A DNA stretch of 7,438 nucleotides from Alphaproteobacteria bacterium (lineage in GTDB: Bacteria; Pseudomonadota; Alphaproteobacteria; Rickettsiales; UBA8987): NCBI GenBank assembly GCA_003531345.1, contig DQGZ01000092.1, forward strand, positions 1 to 7,438, in the 5' to 3' direction. Position numbers and translations under genes: made by a program. Shown here in pieces: positions 1 to 5,520 of this stretch; the stretch's first letter is position 1, and the number at the start of each line of letters is the position of its first letter. The notes beneath the pieces were generated by a model. That model did not search any database, had not been told where the DNA came from, and was given only the letters and a program-made list of their open reading frames with translations.

Positions 1-61
1 CTTAATTTGAAACGGATATTAACTAGCTAATTTTAAATTGCAACTACCTTTTTTGTAGTAG

Positions 62-1441
62 TTAATAATCATATATTCTGTCATATCCAGCGTCATTATC
101 CTGATCAGGAGATGCCACTGGTGCCTCAATTTCATTTTGCTGATTATAAATTGTGGAGGAATTATTACGATATGGGTTGTAATATCCAAGAGGTAGGTAG
201 TCAGCATCCGCATCCTGATACATATCATAATTAATTTGTGGTACAGCAACAGGAACGGGAACAGGTATTGCAACAATAGTTGGTTGAACTGCTGTTGTAA
301 TGCCTGTTTGTTGCTGATTCTGAGGTTGATATTGTTCCCGCTCCATCTGTCTTCTTTTTGCTTCAAGAGCAGCTTTAGGTGGTACATAACCAGAATCATT
401 ATCAGTGAACGAATCTATCTGGCTTTCATCCATTATTCTTACTGTTTGCTTTTGCTGGACTGGTGGCGGCTGATATGCGCTAGGTGGTGGCTGCTGATTT
501 GCTGCCAATATCTGATTATAAATATTAGCCTGTGACTGAGGCTTGTTTTCATTATTAATATTATTGAAAGAAGCGGGAACATTAGCAGGGTTTCTAGGCG
601 CTGCATGATTTAAGTAATTTTTTTTTTCGTACTCACTTTGGGAGTTTTGTTTTGCAACAAATATTTGTGATGTATTAATGTTATTGGGTGGTTTCTGGTA
701 AGTGTTATTTCCTTGAACACCATAAGGTGATGGCACCGCCCTGTACTGTTCTGGGGTTACTGGTTGTATTTGCTGAGGGTTATATTGTGGCGCTTGTATG
801 GGTTGTTGCTGATAAATTTGTTGTTGAGCTGGCTGCTGGAAATATTGTTGCTGTGGTTGTAAATTTGGTTGATATTGCGGCTGCTGATATTGTACAGGCT
901 GTAATTGTTGAGTATTATATTGCGGTTGGATTATCTGCGGCTGTAACTGCATTGGTTGTAAAGGTATAAAAGGCTGTGTGAAGCCAGTTGCTGCAGGCTG
1001 TTTTTGCCGTGCCTGATTAGTTATGACCAAGTTGGATATTATTTGCGATACGCCTTGCGTCTGTCTGGTTGATGCGATTATTTTATCGGCTGTCTGTGCA
1101 TCAGGAACCTTACCATGTAAAATAACAATACCATTTTTAACTTCTGGGTAAACTGCTATCTGGTTGGTTGCACCACCACCTGCAACTTTGGAGTTTATCT
1201 GGCTTTGAATTGCCTGATCACCAGATGAAAGCTCTTTCTGCTTTGCTTCCATTTCCTCACGTGCCTGAATGAGCGTTTCAGTTTTTATCCGCTCGTCACC
1301 ACGCTGTGATGCCTTTTTACCAAAATAATACCCTCCAGCGCCTGTTGCCGCAGCAAGCCCTGCAAATAAACAGCCCTGTAAAGATAATACAAGAAGTGTA
1401 AAAGTTGATAATTTCAAAAAACTATTAAATTTTTGTTTCAT
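62..1441 (-). CDS. BON-domain lipoprotein with Gln/Pro-rich tail
   Basis: This 459-residue protein opens with a lipoprotein signal peptide: a charged N-terminus, a hydrophobic stretch at about 9-21, and a lipobox L21-Q22-G23-C24 (Q at -2 is less usual). It should therefore be lipidated at Cys24 and anchored in a membrane, probably the outer one. A small Gly/Ala segment (28-41, glycine-zipper-like) follows, then a charged helix (about 47-72). A single BON domain (about 76-141) contains the typical run of V-K-N-G-I-V-I-L-H-G-K-V followed by a helix and a final strand. Residues about 146-233 are dominated by Gln, Pro and Tyr. After a mixed linker comes a hydrophobic Pro/Val run (389-403) and an acidic Tyr-rich end. 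BON domains occur in envelope proteins such as OsmY and DolP and are thought to bind phospholipid; the function here is unknown. The ATG has no clear Shine-Dalgarno. The gene is divergent from glpX. Lipoprotein and BON calls are firm; the role is not. Confidence 0.85.
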   Translation of the reverse strand: MKQKFNSFLKLSTFTLLVLSLQGCLFAGLAAATGAGGYYFGKKASQRGDERIKTETLIQAREEMEAKQKELSSGDQAIQSQINSKVAGGGATNQIAVYPEVKNGIVILHGKVPDAQTADKIIASTRQTQGVSQIISNLVITNQARQKQPAATGFTQPFIPLQPMQLQPQIIQPQYNTQQLQPVQYQQPQYQPNLQPQQQYFQQPAQQQIYQQQPIQAPQYNPQQIQPVTPEQYRAVPSPYGVQGNNTYQKPPNNINTSQIFVAKQNSQSEYEKKNYLNHAAPRNPANVPASFNNINNENKPQSQANIYNQILAANQQPPPSAYQPPPVQQKQTVRIMDESQIDSFTDNDSGYVPPKAALEAKRRQMEREQYQPQNQQQTGITTAVQPTIVAIPVPVPVAVPQINYDMYQDADADYLPLGYYNPYRNNSSTIYNQQNEIEAPVASPDQDNDAGYDRIYDY

Positions 1442-1449
1442 TGTTTTCT

Positions 1450-1479
1450 AATATAGCTTAATTTGCTTATATTAAACAA
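1450..1479 (-). promoter_or_regulatory. Candidate promoter of the BON lipoprotein gene
   Basis: On the minus strand TTGTTT (1474-1479) and TATATT (1450-1455) are separated by 18 bp, which resembles a sigma-70 promoter. If used, transcription would begin around 1443, only a couple of bases before the ATG at 1441. The message would be nearly leaderless, which fits the absence of a Shine-Dalgarno. In such an AT-rich 54-bp gap, chance matches are likely. I saw no equally good plus-strand promoter for glpX, only a TATATT at 1468-1473 without a proper -35. Confidence 0.22.
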
Positions 1480-1495
1480 CAAATTTGGTTAATTT

Positions 1496-2524
1496 ATGGT
1501 TAACAACTCAATAAATTTTTCTAATTACGAGGTATCAAGCGCTCAGAACTACGTTTTGGAGAGGAATTTAGCGCTGGAAACCGTAAGGGTTACAGAAGCC
1601 GCAGCTTTAGCAGCAGCAAAACTAATGGGCAAGGGTGATGAAGATGCAGCAGACCAAGCGGCAGTTGATGCGATGCGGAAAGCTTTAAACAGCCTAAATA
1701 TACAAGGTACTGTAGTAATAGGCGAGGGTGAGCGTGATAAGGCGCCGATGTTGTATATAGGTGAAAAGGTTGGAACTGGAGAAGGGCCAGAAGTTGATAT
1801 AGCGCTAGACCCGCTTGAGGGTACAACTATTTGCGCAACTGGCACACCAAACTCACTAGCAGTGATAGCAATAGCTGAAAAAGGCGGGTTTTTGAATTCT
1901 CCTGATGTTTATATGGAGAAGATAGCGGTAGGCGGTGGCTTGCCAGAAGGCGTGATAAACCTTGAGGATAGCGTTGAGAAGAACCTAAAAAATCTTGCAA
2001 AAGCAAAAAAATGTGATGTTTCAGAGCTTTGTGCAGTTATTTTGGATAGGGAAAGACATGCCGAACTTATAGCAAAAACCCGTGAAGCAGGGGCGAGGAT
2101 ACAGCTTATAGGTGATGGTGATGTTGCAGGGATAATAGCAACTACCCGCCCAGAAAGCGGTGTTGACATTTATATGGGCATTGGTGGTGCGCCTGAAGGT
2201 GTTCTTGCAGCGGCAGCTCTTAAATGTGTTGATGGGCAGATGCAGGGCAGATTATGGTTCAAGGGTGAAAAAGTAACTGATGAACAAGTTGAAAGAGCCA
2301 AAGCCATGGGCATTAAAGACCTGAACAAGATATACCAGTTAAATGAAATGGCTAAAGGTGATGTTATGTTTTCTGCAACTGGCGTTACCAGTGGCTGGAT
2401 GTTGCAAGGGGTTAGAAGGCTTGGCAGCCATGGTGCATTGACCCATTCATTAGTTATGCGTTCTCGTACGGGAACAGTTCGTTTTGTTCAAACTGAGCAT
2501 AATTTTAATAGGAAGAAGGTTTAG
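1496..2524 (+). CDS. glpX: Class II fructose-1,6-bisphosphatase
   Basis: The protein (342 residues) hydrolyses fructose 1,6-bisphosphate to fructose 6-phosphate, the committed step of gluconeogenesis, in the cytoplasm. Family hallmarks run along the whole length: V-V-I-G-E-G-E-R at 73-80, D-P-L-E-G-T at 105-110, G-D-G-D at 206-209, G-I-G-G-A-P-E-G-V at 228-236, and R-T-G-T-V-R at 324-329. By alignment from memory with E. coli GlpX (336 residues), the metal ligands correspond to D53, E77, D105, E108 and E234, and the catalytic Thr to T110; all are present, so the enzyme should be active. The N-terminus is about 20 residues longer than in E. coli. The ATG at 1496 is preceded by AT-rich sequence with no Shine-Dalgarno. 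The gene stands alone: a lipoprotein gene diverges upstream and the unknown operon converges downstream, 44 bp away. Confidence 0.96.
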   Translation: MVNNSINFSNYEVSSAQNYVLERNLALETVRVTEAAALAAAKLMGKGDEDAADQAAVDAMRKALNSLNIQGTVVIGEGERDKAPMLYIGEKVGTGEGPEVDIALDPLEGTTICATGTPNSLAVIAIAEKGGFLNSPDVYMEKIAVGGGLPEGVINLEDSVEKNLKNLAKAKKCDVSELCAVILDRERHAELIAKTREAGARIQLIGDGDVAGIIATTRPESGVDIYMGIGGAPEGVLAAAALKCVDGQMQGRLWFKGEKVTDEQVERAKAMGIKDLNKIYQLNEMAKGDVMFSATGVTSGWMLQGVRRLGSHGALTHSLVMRSRTGTVRFVQTEHNFNRKKV

Positions 2525-2554
2525 GTGTGTCTGATTATTAAATAATTTTTCAAC

Positions 2555-2579
2555 AGCTCCTAATCAAATTAGGTTAGCT
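2555..2579. other. Inverted repeat at the convergent gene ends
   Basis: CCTAAT (2559-2564), a 3-base loop, and ATTAGG (2568-2573) form a perfect 6-bp hairpin. AGCT arms (2555-2558 and 2576-2579) extend it to about 10 bp, with a 2-base bulge on the right side. It lies 31 bp past the glpX stop and covers the last codons and stop of the converging 89-residue gene. Neither strand has a run of T after the stem, so it is not a classic rho-independent terminator. It could still mark or protect the 3' ends of both transcripts. Confidence 0.3.
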
Positions 2580-2838
2580 CTATATTCCCTGTTCTTTGTT
2601 GTATACCTGCTGTATTGCCTAAATTTAGTGAATTTAGTGAAACTCCTGAAAGAGCAGCTCCACCCATCGCAAGATGTCTATCTGCTTCCACTTCCTGAGG
2701 TCCGTTTGCTATCGCATGAATAGTTGTGAGCGGGTCTGTTCCTAATACTGCTCCTGTCATTGCAACATTATTACTTAACGTTGCTGCAAGATTAGTATCT
2801 TTTAAAAATTTGTTAAAACCTACAAATTGTCTCGCCAT
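2569..2838 (-). CDS. Small protein of unknown function (89 aa)
   Basis: I do not recognise this family. The product is 89 residues, without cysteine, clear signal peptide or membrane segment. The N-terminus is mildly basic (M-A-R-Q-F-V-G-F-N-K), the middle is rich in Ala, Thr and Asn, and the C-terminal third is Gly/Ser/Leu/Asn-rich with a tandem S-L-N-S-L-N (68-73) that comes from a 9-bp direct repeat in the DNA (AATTTAGTG twice, 2622-2639). Coding status is supported by a good ribosome binding site (AGAGGA, 3 bases from the ATG) and by its position 14 bp after the 169-residue gene on the same strand, which implies one transcript. It has nothing recognisable in common with its metabolic neighbours. 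The low-complexity C-terminus suggests a flexible or structural role, but no function can be assigned. Confidence 0.7.
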   Translation of the reverse strand: MARQFVGFNKFLKDTNLAATLSNNVAMTGAVLGTDPLTTIHAIANGPQEVEADRHLAMGGAALSGVSLNSLNLGNTAGIQQRTGNIELT

Positions 2839-2841
2839 AAA

Positions 2842-2847
2842 TCCTCT
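2842..2847 (-). promoter_or_regulatory. Ribosome binding site of the 89-aa gene
   Basis: AGAGGA on the minus strand contains a GAGG core 4 bases before the ATG at 2838. It fixes the start and falls within the 14-bp gap after the upstream gene's stop. Confidence 0.65.
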
Positions 2848-2852
2848 TTATA

Positions 2853-3362
2853 TTAATTATTAACCACCAAAATTCTTAGTAAAAGCTCTTCGGTTTTCTG
2901 TGGTGTTAAAAGCGGGTATCCGCCATCTTTCAGCATTCTGTTGACTATATCTACTCTTCCGATCTCTACATGGTGGTTCTGTATATAAATATCTGGCGCC
3001 CCGATTACCAGCAAGTAAGCCTCTGCACTTGCAGGGTTTCTTAATGACTTAGTATAAGCATCAATCTTTGCAGTATATTCATCATAGCCATAAAAATCAA
3101 TTTCACCTAAAGCGTCATTGAATTCAAGGATGTTGTTTATATAATAATCATAGGTTTCATTTACGTTCATTGGCTTTAAGCCTATAGAAGCTCTCAGCAG
3201 ATTTATAGAATCAATTCTGGCTACCAGTGATGTTATGACCTTGTTTTTTAATTTAAGGCGTTCCTCAGTTTTTAAATTTGGCAGATGAGCTTTAACATAA
3301 CCTGCTGACCAAAGGTCAACATATTCAAAGATCTCATCAAAATATTTTTCTTGGCTTAACAT
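2853..3362 (-). CDS. Protein of unknown function (169 aa)
   Basis: I do not recognise this family. The 169-residue product has no signal peptide, membrane segment or cysteine, so it is probably a soluble cytoplasmic protein. The first half looks mostly helical, with amphipathic stretches at about 3-24, 31-60 and 69-84. Aromatic residues are frequent, notably Tyr at 71, 73, 74, 91, 93 and 96. The second half holds a hydrophobic strand-like segment, L-L-V-I-G-A-P-D-I-Y-I (117-127), then N-H-H-V-E-I-G-R (129-136), then a helical end. The ATG is fixed by an excellent Shine-Dalgarno (AAGGAG, 6 bases upstream). It is the first gene of a two-gene unit with the 89-residue protein and is separated from trpF by 162 bp, so it probably has its own promoter. 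I saw no convincing promoter in that gap. Confidence 0.8.
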   Translation of the reverse strand: MLSQEKYFDEIFEYVDLWSAGYVKAHLPNLKTEERLKLKNKVITSLVARIDSINLLRASIGLKPMNVNETYDYYINNILEFNDALGEIDFYGYDEYTAKIDAYTKSLRNPASAEAYLLVIGAPDIYIQNHHVEIGRVDIVNRMLKDGGYPLLTPQKTEELLLRILVVNN

Positions 3363-3368
3363 TTTATT

Positions 3369-3374
3369 CTCCTT
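3369..3374 (-). promoter_or_regulatory. Ribosome binding site of the 169-aa gene
   Basis: AAGGAG on the minus strand lies 6 bases before the ATG at 3362. It is the strongest Shine-Dalgarno in the window, and it contrasts with the housekeeping genes, which have almost none. Confidence 0.8.
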
Positions 3375-3524
3375 GTTTGGTTTATTCCTAACCCTAGAAA
3401 TTTCCCCATAAAGTCATTCTACACTAAAATAGTTAATAATATGTTAACAGGATGAATATTTTTTTAATCTGTGAAAAGCCTGAGTTTTCAAGGCGTTTAG
3501 ATGGTTTTCTAAGAATGATACAAA

Positions 3525-4172
3525 TTAATTTTTAACTGAATCAATAAATTTTTTTATAAGAGCAATATCTTTTATACCAGATGAAGACTCAATCCCTGAT
3601 GAAACGTCAAAAAAAACTGCTTTCGTCTGAGTTTTTGCCTGATCTATGTTATCTGGGTTTAGCCCGCCTGATAAAATCCAGTTATAAGTAACATTATGAT
3701 CTTTAAGGATATTCCAGTTGAATTTTAATGAGTTGCCACCTGGAAGTTCTGAGTTTTTTGGTGGTGTTGAGTCAAATAATATATAATCCGCTATATCTGA
3801 AAAAATTTCAGCTTTTTTAGTGTCATCAGGGTTTTCAAGGCTGATTGCCTTTATTATTGAAAGCCCATATTTTTCTTTTATTTCCAGCACTCTTTCCCTT
3901 GTTTCACTGCCATGTAATTGCAGCAGGTCTGGCTTGAAAGCTTTCAACATTTCATCAATAAATTCATCATCAGGGTTAACGGTTACCGCAACTATCTTAG
4001 AATTTTTATGTAATGAGCTCTTAATTTCTGCGGCAGTTTTAAAATCAATATTACGAGGGGATTTTTTAAAGAAAACCACCCCGATCATATCTGCGCCATG
4101 AGCGCTTGAAAGCCTTGCTATTTCTGGTGTTTTGATGCCACAGATTTTTACTTTTCTAGGCACTGTTCCCAA
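3525..4172 (-). CDS. trpF: Phosphoribosylanthranilate isomerase
   Basis: TrpF converts N-(5'-phosphoribosyl)anthranilate to the carboxyphenylamino-deoxyribulose phosphate (CdRP) in tryptophan synthesis; it is a cytoplasmic TIM barrel. The 215-residue length is normal. Visible motifs are K-I-C-G-I-K at 9-14 with catalytic Cys11, L-Q-L-H-G at 84-88, I-L-F-D-S at 131-135 with D134 matching the catalytic Asp126 of the Thermotoga enzyme, L-P-G-G-N at 143-147, L-S-G-G-L-N-P at 167-173, and D-V-S-S-G-I-E at 189-195. The usual F-D-W reads F-N-W (151-153). No ATG is available at the 5' end. The longest frame starts at TTG (4172), one base after the secG stop; a GTG at 4163 (M-P-R-K-V-K-I-C-G) fits the family's usual N-terminus better and has GGGA a few bases upstream. 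Either way translation is probably coupled to secG. Confidence 0.95.
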   Translation of the reverse strand: MGTVPRKVKICGIKTPEIARLSSAHGADMIGVVFFKKSPRNIDFKTAAEIKSSLHKNSKIVAVTVNPDDEFIDEMLKAFKPDLLQLHGSETRERVLEIKEKYGLSIIKAISLENPDDTKKAEIFSDIADYILFDSTPPKNSELPGGNSLKFNWNILKDHNVTYNWILSGGLNPDNIDQAKTQTKAVFFDVSSGIESSSGIKDIALIKKFIDSVKN

Positions 4173-4173
4173 A

Positions 4174-4644
4174 TTATTCAGATGTTGGAACTTGTTTTTT
4201 TAGCTCTTCAGTTTTTTCTTCTATTTTTTGTTTAAGTTCAGAAGATTCCTTTTTTATATTTTTCTTAACGGGTTCGATTTTATTTTTTATTTCCTCTTTT
4301 ATTTTTTGTGCAGAATCTTCAAGGTCTTCAATTTTTACCTTTAAATTCTTTTTTGCCTCAGCGGCTTTTTCTTCCAGAGTTTTTTCCTTAAATGCTTTAT
4401 CTATTACTGAAGCAGATTTTTCAGATTTAGAGGCCATATAAGCAAGGGCAAGGCTGTTGACTATAAAGGCAGTTGCCAATATAGCGGTTGTTCTGGTGAA
4501 TAAATTGGCAGTTGCCCTGCCAGTCAGGAATGAATTAGGTGAGCTTGAAGCGCCAGTAAACCCGTCAGAACTGGTTTTCTGTACAAGAATAACTGCAACA
4601 AGTGCAACTATAATGATAATTTGTAGAACTAGGAATACGGTCAT
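4174..4644 (-). CDS. secG: Preprotein translocase subunit SecG
   Basis: SecG is the small accessory subunit of the SecYEG channel in the inner membrane. Two membrane helices are visible (about 2-21 and 52-72), joined by a cytoplasmic loop. The family motif V-Q-K (21-23) is present, as is F-L-T-G-R-A-T-A-N-L-F-T-R-T-T-A-I-L-A (39-57), close to the alphaproteobacterial form. The loop, usually Gly-rich in this group as I recall it, is here Ser-rich with few glycines (24-38). At 156 residues it is longer than the E. coli protein (110): residues about 73-150 form a Lys/Glu-rich tail with heptad-like spacing, probably a helix or coiled coil. It follows tpiA by 46 bp and precedes trpF by one base, so it is the middle gene of the operon. 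No strong Shine-Dalgarno precedes the ATG. Confidence 0.93.
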   Translation of the reverse strand: MTVFLVLQIIIIVALVAVILVQKTSSDGFTGASSSPNSFLTGRATANLFTRTTAILATAFIVNSLALAYMASKSEKSASVIDKAFKEKTLEEKAAEAKKNLKVKIEDLEDSAQKIKEEIKNKIEPVKKNIKKESSELKQKIEEKTEELKKQVPTSE

Positions 4645-4690
4645 TTCAACTAAATGTTTGTTTCAAAGCAGCTTTATATATAGCTAAAAC

Positions 4691-5401
4691 TTATTTTTGC
4701 AAGAAATTCGCTATTTTAATGAATTTTTCGGCAACAAGGCTTGCGCCCCCCACCAGCACGCCTGAAACATTTTTTAACGCCAGAATTTCATCTGAATTTT
4801 GTTCATTGACTGACCCGCCATATAATATCCGTACTTTGCCAGAAAAATAATCGTTAATATAATTATGAACTTCTATTATTTCTTCATTCTTTGCAGTTAA
4901 GCCCGTTCCTATCGCCCAAACTGGCTCATAAGCAATAATAGTTCTGGAAGCATCTACTTCAGTATAAATTTCATCAAGCTGAGCTTTTATAACTTTAATG
5001 GTTTGGTTTGTTTTCCTCTGTTCAAGGGTTTCACCAATACATATAAGAGGGGTTAGGTCACTTTTAATGGCAAGTTTCGCTTTCTTGTTTATTTGTAGGT
5101 CGGTTTCATTATGGTATTTTCTGCGCTCACTATGCCCCAGTATAACATAGTTACAGCCTGAATCCTTTACCTGCTCTGCTGAAACTTCACCAGTATATGC
5201 ACCACTGGAATTAACGCTGCAATCCTGTGCGCCAACGAATATGGTTTTTTGGGAAGTGAGTTTTTTAACAGTTTCAATTAAAGTAAAACTTGGAAATATT
5301 AATATATTGTTCTTTGTATTCAGGTTATTGGCAATAGAATTTATAAGGCTGACCGCCTGTTTTTGAGTTAAATTCATTTTCCAGTTAGCGGCAATTATCA
5401 T
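4691..5401 (-). CDS. tpiA: Triosephosphate isomerase
   Basis: TpiA interconverts dihydroxyacetone phosphate and glyceraldehyde 3-phosphate in glycolysis and gluconeogenesis. All catalytic elements are visible: A-N-W-K-M-N with N6 and K8, H90 in I-L-G-H-S-E-R-R, and E159 within the signature A-Y-E-P-V-W-A-I-G-T-G (157-167), which is also the mobile loop. The phosphate-binding Y-G-G-S-V (194-198) and L-V-G-G-A-S-L (216-222) are intact. G-A-Y-T-G-E-V-S (67-74) is a family marker. At 236 residues it is slightly short for the family (about 250) but complete. The ATG has no Shine-Dalgarno; the 5' region is AT-rich. It is the first gene of tpiA-secG-trpF and is divergent from ppiD across 119 bp. Confidence 0.97.
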   Translation of the reverse strand: MIIAANWKMNLTQKQAVSLINSIANNLNTKNNILIFPSFTLIETVKKLTSQKTIFVGAQDCSVNSSGAYTGEVSAEQVKDSGCNYVILGHSERRKYHNETDLQINKKAKLAIKSDLTPLICIGETLEQRKTNQTIKVIKAQLDEIYTEVDASRTIIAYEPVWAIGTGLTAKNEEIIEVHNYINDYFSGKVRILYGGSVNEQNSDEILALKNVSGVLVGGASLVAEKFIKIANFLQK

Positions 5402-5447
5402 AAAATTATTTTTAAAATACGGATGTTGAAAATGATAGGTAATTAGA

Positions 5448-5477
5448 TTAATACCATTGACGCAGTTGTATGGTCAA
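5448..5477 (-). promoter_or_regulatory. Candidate tpiA-secG-trpF promoter
   Basis: On the minus strand TTGACC (5472-5477, five of six matches to the -35 consensus) and TATTAA (5448-5453, four of six) are 18 bp apart. The expected start near 5441 would give tpiA a leader of about 40 bases. This is a motif-only prediction in AT-rich DNA. Confidence 0.35.
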
Positions 5478-5478
5478 T
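5456..5478. promoter_or_regulatory. Dyad in the tpiA/ppiD intergenic region
   Basis: ATTGAC (5456-5461) and GTCAAT (5473-5478) form a perfect 6-bp inverted repeat with an 11-bp spacer. A second, shifted dyad, ACCAT (5453-5457) and ATGGT (5470-5474), overlaps it. The repeat covers the -35 elements predicted for both divergent promoters, as an operator would. No regulator can be named. Confidence 0.3.
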
Positions 5479-5494
5479 TAAAAAGCCATATGAT
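5466..5494 (+). promoter_or_regulatory. Candidate ppiD-trpE promoter
   Basis: TTGTAT (5466-5471) and TATGAT (5489-5494, five of six matches to the -10 consensus) are separated by 17 bp. The expected start near 5501 gives a leader of about 20 bases before the ppiD ATG. The -35 is weak (three of six). It lies back to back with the predicted tpiA -35. Confidence 0.35.
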
Positions 5495-5520
5495 ATAAAA
5501 ATTTTGAATTAATATATAAA

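Noticed and set aside
42..63. Inverted repeat AACTAC/GTAGTT around the lipoprotein stop codon, as a terminator
   Set aside because: The stem is only 5-6 bp and AT-rich, and on the minus strand it is not followed by a T run, so it does not make a credible rho-independent terminator.
688..969. Plus-strand open frame inside the lipoprotein gene
   Set aside because: It is the reverse complement of the Gln/Pro-rich repeats (CAA-type codons read as TTG/GTT), giving a Val/Ala-rich shadow without its own start signals.
1549..2169. Minus-strand open frames across glpX
   Set aside because: They lie opposite a strongly conserved enzyme gene and show no recognisable motif or ribosome binding site.
2569..2838. 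The 89-residue protein as a double-glycine-leader bacteriocin
   Set aside because: Gly59-Gly60 is present, but the residues before it do not fit the leader consensus, and no transporter or immunity gene lies nearby.
3472..3490. Hairpin TGAAAA-N7-TTTTCA after trpF, as a terminator
   Set aside because: The stem is weak and AT-rich, and the T run next to it is on the wrong side for the minus-strand trpF transcript.
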